In this document: piece after piece, positions 55,314 through 64,000 of the stretch
Position numbering within the stretch: the first letter of the stretch is position 1
Layout of the letters: every line of letters starts with the position of its first letter
Assembly (NCBI GenBank): GCA_022495995.1
Contig: JAFEMH010000532.1
Coordinates: 124,001-188,000, forward strand
DNA from: Adenophora triphylla var. japonica
Taxonomy: Eukaryota; Streptophyta; Magnoliopsida; Asterales; Campanulaceae
Length of the DNA: 64,000 nt
Direction of reading: 5' to 3'
Made by a program: the position numbers and the translations under genes
The notes under the pieces: generated by a model
Told to the model about the DNA's origin: nothing
The model's database searches: none
Seen by the model: the letters and a program-made list of their open reading frames with translations, nothing else

Positions 55314-55700
55314 TGATCGAGCCATCCTAGTTTCATTGTTACACCGATTATATTCCATTGCACCCTCCTTAGCTTTATTTCGAATTTCTTCATTGTTAAT
55401 TTTTTTTACCAAAACAATTATGATGTTGTTCAAATGCTCTAATTCTTTGCTAGAGTGTTAATAATTTTGTACAGATTAAACTATGTAAAATTCATCTAAA
55501 GGGACTATGAATATTACAAGATTATCCCATTGACACAACAGAGCGTTATGCTCGACCGTGTTAGATCTACTTGTGTGTTCATGTCTATGTTACAAGATTA
55601 TTCCAAAAGGCATAACCATGCTGGATTATCTAGTTTAAAATATGGAAAATGATTGAATTTTTGGCTCAAAAGGCATAAAAATTTGTCAAAAGGTGCAATG
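55314..55700. other. A/T-rich stretch after short LTR
   Basis: No gene or repeat that I recognise. Two copies of TTACAAGATTATTCC/TTACAAGATTATCCC occur at about 55514 and 55590. Confidence 0.4.
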
Positions 55701-55729
55701 GTTCAAGTAAGACTATTCATTTGGGACGG

Positions 55730-55930
55730 TCGTGCGTTATATGTTGCACGGCCGTGCAGATCTGCTTACACGGTCGTGCATTTTTTCTATGCTCAACCGT
55801 GCACCATTGTGCTGATTGATGATGAGTATTTTGGAACAGTGTTTGCACGGTCGTGCACCACCTAAAAATTTGAATTTTCTGGAACAGTGTTTGCACGGCC
55901 GTGTGTTATAACTTGCATGGCCGTGCACCT
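55730..55930. repeat. Cluster of CG-centred palindromes
   Basis: TGCACGGCCGTGCA (55745-55758, perfect), TGCACGGTCGTGCA (55844-55857), TGCACGGCCGTG (55892-55903) and TGCATGGCCGTGCA (55914-55927), plus partial copies near 55736, 55771 and 55796. They lie about 500-650 bp upstream of the copia gag. Confidence 0.85.
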
Positions 55931-56397
55931 GCAGATTCAACTTTTCTCTTCATTTTTCTTGAGCGGAAACATACATTTTCAAACCATTCTTCTTTGTGAT
56001 TAATTATATGCTTAACAATTTCATGCATGTCTAAACAATATTGTCGCCAAAGTGATTTACGTTATTTTGATCCGAAGTTGTAAAGTGTTGAATGTATACT
56101 TTAATATGTGAATAAATTGAATTTTCCAAAAAATATCATTTATTTGACTAAATTTATCCATTCATTTGATAACTTACATCGGCCCAAAGGAAGGTTAGGT
56201 ATTTAATTAAGACATTGTTTAATTTTTTTGATTACCTTAAGATAATCATTTATGAGTCAATTCATAGTCCAAAGATTAGTTTTGATGTCATGTTAATTAT
56301 CTTTTTGATGTAATTCATTAATATAGTTAATCACTTTATTCATTATGTAGTTTCTAATACATGTTTTATATTCATTCTTCGTTCTTACCCAACATAT
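55931..56397 (+). other. Leader region before copia gag
   Basis: A/T-rich, no long frame. It should include the copia leader, but I could not find a 5' LTR matching the 3' LTR start TGTTAGAACATGG, nor a clear primer site. Confidence 0.5.
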
Positions 56398-57190
56398 ATG
56401 ATAAACGCTTCGTCTATAACTACTGCAATGAATAATGTACCGATGCTTAATGGGACTAATTTTAAAACTTGGAAAAATAAGATTACTATGATCTTAGGTT
56501 GTATGGATATTGATCTTGCATTAAGGGAACCGAGTCTCGCTGCTCTCACTACTGAAAGTACCGCTGTAGAGCGGAAAAATGTTGAGCAATGGGAACGGTC
56601 CAACCGCGTAAGCCAAATGATCATGAAAAATGCCAATCCAGAGACAATTTTTAACAGTGTCTCTGAGAAAAGAAATGCTAAGGATTTTCTTGATACCCTT
56701 GATGAACAATTTAAGAAAAGCAAAAAGTCAGAAACAAGTGCCTCTTTGAGGAAGCTTGTTTCCATGAGGTACAAGGTAACGGAAATCTTCAGGAGTACAT
56801 TCTTGAAATGTTTCATTTGTCAACAAAACTAAGGGCACTTAAGTTAGAGATATCGAAAGATTTACTCGTGCACTTAGTTTTGATCTCTCTTCCTCCTCAG
56901 TTTGGTCACTTTGAAGTGACCTATAATTGTAAAAAGATAAATGGAATATTACTGAATTAATTTCGCAAGTGACACAAGAGGAGGATAGAATGGACAACTT
57001 AAGCCAGAAAGTGCTCACTTAGCATCTACTTCTTCTCATGGGACTAAGAGAAGAGGTAAAGAAATTGCATTTTCGGTTGAAAATAAGAAGCACAAGGGAT
57101 CATCAAATGATCATAAAGTTAAGAAGTGCTTCTTTTGCAAGGACCTTACTCACATGAAGAACGACTGCCCTAAGTATCACGAATGGTGAA
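56398..57190 (+). pseudogene. gag: Ty1/copia gag with zinc knuckle
   Basis: M-L-N-G-T-N-F-K-T-W-K-N-K-I (56446-56487) is the usual start of plant copia Gag, followed by a UBN2-type region with F-L-D-T-L-D-E-Q-F-K-K-S (56686-56720). A single-base loss near 56778 ends the frame at 56832; other frames then give L-V-L-I-S-L-P-P-Q-F. The nucleocapsid knuckle C-F-F-C-K-D-L-T-H-M-K-N-D-C is at about 57127-57168. A TGA at 57187 follows. Gag would form the particle. Gag and pol share a reading phase, as is common in copia elements. Confidence 0.85.
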
Positions 57191-60100
57191 TTAAGAATGG
57201 TATGTCCTTTGGTCTTGTTTGTACTGAGGCAAATTTTGTTTCAATTCCTTCATATACATGGTGGTTGGATTCTAGTGCAACAACTCACATTAGTTCATGT
57301 ATGTAGGGTAGCTTGAACTACCGAAGCCCCAGTGAAGATGAGAGATACATCTATATGGGTGCTGGAAATCCGGTTGAAGTTATAGGCATAGGGACTTTTA
57401 GATTAATGTTAAGTATTGGCTATTATTTTGTATTAAATAATACATTCGTTGTACCGTCCTTTAGACAGAATTTAATATCTATCACAGTTTTGGACAAGGA
57501 AGGTTACTCTTGTTCTTTTGGTAATAATAAATGTGATCTTTATTTTAATTCCAAGCTTGTCGGTACTCGTACTTTGTCATATATCGATAATCTTTATTTA
57601 CTTGACACAATCAAGACAATAAATGAGTCCCATAATAATGAAACCAAAACTAGAGGCACAAAACGAAAGTTTTCAAGTGAAAATTCTTATACCTTATGGC
57701 ATAGGCGTTTGGGTCATATCTCCAAAAGGAGAATTGACAAGCTTGTGTTGGAGGAAATCTTAAACCAACTTGATATTCCAGATAGAAACTTTTGTATTGA
57801 ATGCCTAAAAGGAAAATTTACAAACTCCAAAGGAAAATTTGAATCATTGAGAGCATCAAATGTCTTAGAACTAATTCATACAGATATTTGTGGACCATTC
57901 ACTACCCCTTCATGGAATGGTCAACAATATTTCATCACGTTCATTGACGATTTCTCTCGTTATGGATGCATTTATTTATTTCATGAAAAGTCTCAATCAT
58001 TGGACGTTTTCAAGTCTTTCAAGGCAGAAGTTGAAAATCAACTTGAAAAGACTATTAAGAACGTTAGATCCGATCGTGGTGGTGAACAATATGGTCGGAA
58101 TGACGGTTCAGGTGAACACCGTCCAGGTCCTTTTGCTCGCTATTTAGAAGAGTGTGGGATAGTCCCTCACTACACCATGCCGGGAAAACCTAGCATGAAT
58201 GGTGTAGCTGAGGGACGTAATAGAACCCTTAAGGATATGGTAAGAAGTATGGTCTCTTGTACTTCTTTACCTCACTTATTATGGGGCGATGCATTAAAAA
58301 CCGCAGCTTATATTCTCAGTAGAGCACCTTCAAAAGCTACCGATAAAACTCCTTACGAATTATGGACGAATAAGAAACCGTCCCTATATCATTTTCATGT
58401 ATCGGGTTGTCCAGCAAAAGCTAGGCCTTATAAGCCTAATGAGGGCAAACTGGACCCTAAAACTGTTAGTAGCTATTTTATAGGGTATGCTAAGAGATCT
58501 AGGGGATATAAATTTTATGACCCGAAAACTAAAACTTTTTTCGAAACGGGAAATGCTAGGTTCTTTGAGGATATTGAATTTAGTGAGGAAATTGGGAATA
58601 ATAGTTTTGAATTTGAAGGGGAGGAATCCATCTATATGCCACTCCCTATAGTTCCTATTGAAAATGAAGTACTTGTTCCTGAATTTCAACAAGAACATAT
58701 AATTCAAAACAATGTAGATCCTCCTATAAATGTTGAACAACATGAAAATGTTGATGAGGAAATTCAACAAACTCAAAATCAAGATAAACCGGTTCCCTTA
58801 AGGAGATCTAATAGAGCAAGAAGGAGAGCAATTCCGAATTATTATGATGTGTATCTTGCCGAGAATGAGGAACCATTAGGTTTAGTGGGAGATGAGCCGC
58901 TCACCTTCCATAAAGCCATTAATAGTTATAATTCTCATAAATGGATCGATGCCATAAATGAAGAGTTAAAATCAATGAAAGACAATTACTTTTTGAATCT
59001 TGTCCCATTACCTAAAAATGTGAAGCCCATTGGGTGTAAATGGGTCTTTAAGACCAAAAGGGATTTACAAGGTAATGTGGAAAGATATCAGGCTGATCTT
59101 ATCACTAAGGGATTTACTCAAAAGGAAGGCATTGATTAGAAAGAAACATTTTCTCTGGTATCCTCTAAAAATGCTTTTAGGATCATTATGGCACTAGTAG
59201 CACATTATGACCTTGAGCTTCATCAAATGGATGTAAAGAGAGCTTTTCTCAATGGCGACATTGAGGAAACTATCTATATGAAGAAACCAGAAATGATGAC
59301 TGATTCAGATCAAACTAATCAATTAGTTTGTAAACTTAAGAAATCCATTTATGGCCTCAAGCAAGCTTCTCGTCAAGAGTATTTAAAATTTAATCAAATT
59401 ATTCTTTCATTTGGTTTTGAAATGAATCTTGGTGAAGATTGTGTATACCATAGGTTCAGTGGGAGTAGATTTATATTTTTGATCTTATATGTGGATGATA
59501 TTTTACTTGCTAGTAATGATAAGGGCCTTCTAAAGGAAACTAAGAAATTTCTCTCAAACACATTTGAGATGAAAGATCTTTGTGAGGCATCTTTTGTATT
59601 GAGAATCCAAATTCATCGTAATCGGTCACGAGGTATTTTGGGATTATCGCAAAAGAGCTATATAGAGAAGGTATAACAAAGGTTTAGCATGCAAAATTAT
59701 AAACCACATGACACCCGTGTCTCTAAAGGAGATAAATTCAGTTTAAAGAAATGTCCTAAAAATAATTTTGAATCCAAGTATATGGAAAATATCCCTTATG
59801 CATCGGTAGTAGGAAGCTTAATGTATGCGCAAGTCTGTACTTGTCTAGACCTTGCATTTATTATTGGGATGCTTGGTTGATACCAAAGCAATCCGGGAAA
59901 AGAACATTGGGTTGCAGCAAAAAATGATGAGATACCTACAAAACACTAAGAACTACATGCTTACATATACAAAATCGGATCATCTTGAGATTGTTGGGTA
60001 TTCTGACTCCAATTTTGTTGGATACCAAGATAGTTGAAAACCGACATCCGATTACGTCTTTACATTAGCCGGTGGAGCGATATCTTGGAGAAGTGCCAAG

Positions 60101-60468
60101 CAAAAACTTGTGACTTCCTCTACCATGGAAGCCGAATTTGTTGCTTGCTACGAAGCATCTAATCAAGTTATATGGCTGCGTAAATTTATTGAGGGACTGC
60201 AAATTGTCAAAGGTGTTGAAAGACCGCTCAAGTTATATTGTGACAATCGGGCAGCAGTGTTGTATTCTAACAACAAGAGTTCATCTAAATCTAAGCGTAT
60301 AGATATTAAGTTTCTTGTTGTAAGAGAACGAGTACAAATTGAACAAATAGATATACAACTTATAGGAACAAATTCCATGTTAGCGGATCCATTTACTAAA
60401 GCGTTATCTCCTTTATTGTTTCACGAGCACATTGTTCATATGGGTGTAACGACTTTTGATCATTCTTA
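57191..60468 (+). pseudogene. pol: Ty1/copia pol: protease, integrase, RT, RNase H
   Basis: Order is that of copia. Protease: W-W-L-D-S-S-A-T-T-H-I (57262-57294), with S-S for the usual S-G. GAG-pre-integrase: [10 protein letters not shown]. Integrase: [15 protein letters not shown] and [10 protein letters not shown] (D, D, E present). [19 protein letters not shown], and Y-V-D-D at about 59491-59502. RNase H: Y-S-D-S-N-F-V-G, S-T-M-E-A-E-F-V-A and Y-C-D-N-R-A-A-V. The main frame is 608 residues (57313-59139). Stops at 57304, 59137, 59674, 59878 and 60035 and one frame change near 59870 disable it. Confidence 0.92.
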
Positions 60469-60835
60469 ATATAGTGGGAGTTTGTGTTGTGCTTTATTTG
60501 CTATTTGTTTTATTCAAATTGATCTCATTCGGTTAAATAAGACTAGTTGGAAGAATATATATACATGCTTTAATTTATTCATTAAGTTTTCCATGCTACA
60601 CATCTATACATAATATATGTCATTTAGTTGAACATATATATGTTACTAATGAGGGTTTAGTTGCAAATCAATTACAACGACTGCCTCTTTAGTCCCTATA
60701 CTTGTAAGACTAATGGATGAGATTGTTTTGGATGACAATAAAGTGCACATGTGGATTGTCATTTACATTGTAAATATGATTTTATGAGGGTTTATTATAG
60801 TATATACACATGTTTGGGCAATCCAAGTGGGAGAT
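60469..60835 (+). other. Copia 3' untranslated region and PPT
   Basis: A/T-rich, ending in CAAGTGGGAGA (60825-60835), the standard copia polypurine tract, directly before TGTTAG. Confidence 0.8.
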
Positions 60836-61450
60836 TGTTAGAACATGGATTGCAAAAATGTGTATACTTACACAGGACCTGAGAGGTCACTTGTGTCGCG
60901 TGACACTACAGATCACCTTGCAGAAGTTTTACATTATTAAGCAAAAGGGAAGTAGATCTATCTAGTCACTTCAAAATGAATGTGGATATGGAGGATCCAC
61001 ACCCTAATTTGAGTGACAAACAAAAGGAGGGAAAGGAGGAACAAATTTACAACTGAAAGATGACTCTCTGCAGATAGGTCACTTGTGTCGCATGACACAG
61101 GACTTGATAAGTCACTTATTTCGCGTGACATAAGTTGACTATCTGCAGGAATCTCACAATTTAAGACCAGAAACTAACAAGGATCAATTCAGATCTATTA
61201 AGCACATCAAATAAACTTGGATTAACACAAATTAGCAATAAATCACCCAAGGGAGCATGGATATGGGAGATCCACACTCCCTTGAGCACCAAGCAACCAA
61301 GGGAGATACGATCACAATATCAATATGCAATTAAACCAAACAAAACCAATTAAACAGAGATATGGCAGTTGCCACTTGATAATCTAAAGCAAATGGATCT
61401 TGATTATCAAGTGGAGAGAAGAACAATTTAAAATGAACAAGTAAAATGAG
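60836..61450 (+). repeat. Copia 3' LTR, right end unclear
   Basis: Begins TGTTAGAACATGG right after the polypurine tract. Three copies of a near-palindromic motif based on GTCACTTGTGTCGCGTGACA lie at 60886-60904, 61077-61096 and 61113-61133. Because there is no 5' partner, the right boundary cannot be fixed; it may merge with the minus-strand LTR of element D. Confidence 0.5.
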
Positions 61451-62094
61451 AGAGGAAGGTGAAGAAATTCGTTACCCTTGTAGTCCCCTACTTCTACACC
61501 AAATTAGGTGTGGAAGCCTTCAATTCAGCTGCTAGGAGATGACAATGGACACCAATTGGCTGCTTCTCTTCAGGTCTTCAAAGGGTGTGTGGGTTGTATG
61601 AAGGTGGGTTTATGGTTTTGGTGAGGGAAGGATGAAATTGGGGAGGTTTGGTGTGGTTTGAGGAGAGAGAGGGTTTTTTGTCGTCAATTGGGCAGAGTAA
61701 CTTTAGGGTATTGGAAAAAGGATCCTGTTATGAGAGGGGGAGGGTCCAATTTATAGGCTGCATGGATGAGGTCACTTGTGTCGCACGGCCTTTCGCTTCG
61801 CTTTTCCATGGTCAATTGTGCCGCACGACCTATCTAGCCATGTAACCGTTTTTGGCATAAATAACTGATTCTGGAACCTTCTGTGATAATTCCCAATAGG
61901 TCCAAAACTGATAATTCCTGATAGGTCCTTTTGTGTGGAAAAAATCATTCACAAGTACTTCCTTCATAAGAACTTTAAGATAAGTTTCCGGAAGACTTGG
62001 AATTGACCGAGAATTTACCAAAACGCCCCTAGTGCCATTTTATTACATTAAAAAGCACTTTAAAAGGGTCGCGAATTGGATTGGCGTACTCACA
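61451..62094 (-). repeat. LTR of element D (minus strand), left end unclear
   Basis: On the minus strand the LTR starts at 62094 with TGTGAGTACGCCAATCC, like TGTAAGTACCCCAATCT of family A. It has a TATA box (plus AATTTATA at 61748-61755) and upstream of it, at 61768-61784 and about 61803-61830, copies of the GGTCACTTGTGTCGC-type motif. Pyrimidine-rich sequence follows the TATA box on the minus strand, as in family A. The plus-strand frame 61648-61845 is not credible as a gene. Confidence 0.6.
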
Positions 62095-62283
62095 GAGCCC
62101 CTCGGCAACGTCACTTATGGAAGAAGTGAGGTTGTCGACAAACAGGACCCAATCCCAATGAGCGGCTGGGGATAAGGCGGAGGACTGGACGATGACTTGG
62201 TGGATCGGATGGCTGGACCTTTTTAGAAAGGATTCCTACGTATCCCTGGAAGGGAATCAAGCCAAATCGTAGTTCGGAGTATG
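62095..62283 (-). other. 3' end of element D with hairpin
   Basis: On the minus strand GGCTTGATTCCCTTCCAGGG then ATACGTAGGAATCC (62217-62252) keeps the GATTCC/GGAATC pairing, and the GTCGTCGAGG-like and ATAAGTGACGTT blocks match A1 and A2. Confidence 0.7.
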
Positions 62284-62590
62284 CGGAATAGACCATTAGG
62301 AGGTTTCTGACCCGATAGAAGACTGTTAGGAGGCGTCTTGACCCGAATAGACCATTAGGAGGTGTCTGACCCGATAGAAGACTGTTAGGAGGCATCTTAA
62401 CCCGAATAGACCATTAGGAGGTGTCTGACCCGAATAGACCATTAGGAGGTGTCTGACCCAATATAAGACTGTTAGGAGGCGTCTTAACCCGATAGAAGGC
62501 TGTTAGGAGGCGTCTTAACCCGAATAGACCATTAGGAGGTGTATGACCCAATAGAAGACTGTTAGGAGGCGTCTTAACCCGATGAACGAA
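62284..62590 (-). repeat. Tandem array of alternating 28-31 bp units (D)
   Basis: About ten units of two kinds alternate: ATAGACCATTAGGAGGTGTC then TGACCCGA, and ATAGAAGACTGTTAGGAGGC then GTCTTAACCCG. It occupies the same site as the 41-bp arrays of A and C. Confidence 0.88.
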
Positions 62591-63576
62591 ATGAACTGAA
62601 GGGAGTGATTTTTAGACATGATGATTTGACAGTTTGGACGAGACATGTTTTCATACATGTCTTTGTGCTTACACATAGCCGCCTTTGGAGGGACCGAGGC
62701 TGATTGCCGACGATTGTTGGAAAGTTGCGACCCGGAGGGACCGATGCTACTCTTGTTGGTTATGTGGGGATAAATGTAGCTACGGGGATTCGCACTGCTG
62801 TTGTTGACGATTTGTCGTTTTGTCAGGGTACAGCCTTTATTGACTCTTGGCTGACTTTGGAATCATCGACCTTTGCTTGGTAGGGTAAGCATCCTGCTTG
62901 TTGAATTATCAGGGAACAACAGACTTTGCTGGCACTTTGGCAACGGGGCTGATAATTTTGATGAACATTTTTCCTTTTTTTTTTTTTAAAGATCGCTGGA
63001 TTTGCACTTCTTTTGTCTCAATTTTTGGTTGAGGTACAGTCCCCAAGACTCAAATGTGCTTAATTGTACTCTGTGGGGAACGCAACACTTTGGTTATGAA
63101 ATTTCTTGGTTAGCAAAGATTAAACTATGTTAGTTTGTTTGCGCAAGTTTGTCTGCTCAAGGAATGGGACGATGGTTAGACATGAAAAAAATGATCGTAT
63201 TGAATGATAAGCTACACCGGGTTTGTTCATGAGATAATGACATTGTATCAGCTAAGGTGTGTACATGTGGTGAAATGGGTCCTCCCCCAGATATTGTGTA
63301 CCTTAGGATTGAATATGTATGGGTAGGTGTATGGCGGCGACGGCGAGTCGGGGATTCTATGACTTGTACTTGGTGAAGGCTGGAAGTGTCGCCCGACATC
63401 CCATGCTAGTATGGCAAGTTGTGTCACGTGGCTTAATAATGTTCGTAACAGACCTCCCTTTTAAAACCCAGCTCCGACTTCATTTTGCAAAAACTGTCTT
63501 CTTAACAGAGGAAACCAGCAATCCCTTCTTGGCAGATAGGCGATTTCTTTGACCAAGATTGGTACTTTCGGCTGCA
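62591..63576. other. Non-coding region upstream of aORF1 (D)
   Basis: No gene supported; the small frames at 63157-63399 and 63319-63552 show no domain. It contains TGTCGCCCGACA at about 63388-63399, GTCACGTGG at 63424-63432 and a TATA-like CTTTTAAAACCC at about 63459, giving a plausible plus-strand promoter for aORF1 of D. Confidence 0.5.
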
Positions 63577-64000
63577 ATGGAGCATTATAACAATGAGGTT
63601 GCTTCCCAGGAATGTCAATTTCATCAGGATTTTGTTGAAATTTTGGGATTTCACCTGAGGCAACATAGGAGGGTCATTGACAAGCGGTATAATATGCCAT
63701 GCATTTGGTCCATTAAAGACTGGAAGGTTGACTGGGATTTGCTTCGGGCTGCATCTTGCTTCTGGGATTCAGAGCGACATGTCTTTTCTTTGTCGTACAA
63801 TGATTTGACCCCAACCATGGAAGACTTTAGGGCATTAACAGGCTTGGGTGAGACGACAACTGTAGCATTCCCACGGGACGGTCGATCGGTTGTGGAACAA
63901 TTGTCGGACTTCTTGTGTCTGCCATCGGACCAAGTGATATTTAAGATTCTGGATGATGGGTTTATAGACTTGACTCATATGGCTAGATTACGTCTGTCCT
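63577..64000 (+). CDS. aORF1 of element D (DUF7745-like), partial
   Basis: ATG at 63577 opens a frame that stays open for 141 codons to the window edge: M-E-H-Y-N-N-E-V-A-S at the start, D-W-D-L-L-R-A-A-S-C-F-W-D-S-E-R-H-V-F at about 63735-63790, then S-Y-N-D-L-T-P-T-M-E-D-F-R-A-L-T-G-L. These match aORF1 of C (Y-D-L-M-R-A-S-A-A-F-W-D-T-Q-R-H-V-F) and the A copies. It is the only undisrupted copy of this protein's N-terminal part in the window. It is antisense to element D. No catalytic motif; function unknown. The C-terminal two thirds lie outside the window. Start choice: first ATG after the TATA-like box, giving the same N-terminal length as in C. Confidence 0.75.
   Translation, partial: MEHYNNEVASQECQFHQDFVEILGFHLRQHRRVIDKRYNMPCIWSIKDWKVDWDLLRAASCFWDSERHVFSLSYNDLTPTMEDFRALTGLGETTTVAFPRDGRSVVEQLSDFLCLPSDQVIFKILDDGFIDLTHMARLRLS

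Larger units (their letters stand above)
62095..64000 (-). mobile_element. Tat/Ogre element D, 3' part
   Basis: Read on the minus strand from the LTR inwards: a purine-rich end (CGAGGGGCTC), CTTCTTCCATAAGTGACGTT, the conserved hairpin, a tandem array, a non-coding stretch, then aORF1 antisense to the element (plus strand). This is the A and C plan in mirror image. The element continues beyond the window. Confidence 0.75.

Noticed and set aside
58384..58782. Minus-strand frame inside copia pol
   Set aside because: Shadow of the sense coding frame; A/T-rich with no domain.

Overview
This window is repeat-dense DNA from a flowering plant; the species cannot be named from the sequence. I found no bacterial-style operon, rRNA, tRNA or CRISPR array and no convincing single-copy host gene. 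It is a nest of LTR retrotransposons: several Ty3/gypsy elements of the Tat/Ogre lineage (tRNA-Arg-type primer site; in the one element that still has its RNase H region, an extra 'archaeal-type' RNase H; long 3' regions with antisense genes), one Ty1/copia element, a short copia-like LTR, and one minus-strand transposon-like gene with introns. Plants are indicated by Tat/Ogre hallmarks, plant mobile domain (PMD) proteins and spliceosomal GT-AG introns. || Layout. 1-911: part of an LTR of family B, inverted. 912-2648: an extra family-A LTR plus leader. 2649-18251: Tat element A1. 18252-18345: inverted scrap of a Tat 3' UTR. About 18346-31051 and 48708-52715: an older Tat element C (family-B 3' LTR at 50633-52715), split by a second family-A element, A2 (31052-48707). 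52896-54549: minus-strand transposon-like gene. 55074-55313: short copia-type LTR. 56398-60468: copia gag-pol, with a 3' LTR starting at 60836. 62094 to the window end: Tat element D on the minus strand, running off the window. || How the parts work together. Elements A1 and A2 keep gag, protease and integrase but show no reverse transcriptase or RNase H between protease and integrase, so the family looks non-autonomous. Element C keeps RT, both RNases H and integrase, though decayed, and could represent the type of partner that supplies them. In each Tat element the 3' region carries antisense genes: aORF1 (a DUF7745-like protein with an F-S-Y-N-E-M-V-P-T-F-E-D-F-R-A-L type signature) and aORF2 (a spliced PMD-like protein). 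The most striking feature is a short CG-centred palindrome. In family A it is GGTCCGTACGGACC, present four times in every LTR upstream of the TATA box, and again as a pair upstream of aORF1 and upstream of aORF2. Family B/C uses a different palindrome (AGTCCGGCCGGACT) in its LTR and a one-mismatch version upstream of its own aORF2; D and the copia region carry further variants. This looks like a shared cis-regulatory module linking the sense LTR promoter with the two antisense gene promoters. || All reading frames in A1 and A2 are broken by very many small indels, often next to GG or CGG, although the two copies are otherwise similar; part of that may be assembly error. Element C and the copia element are broken mainly by stop codons.
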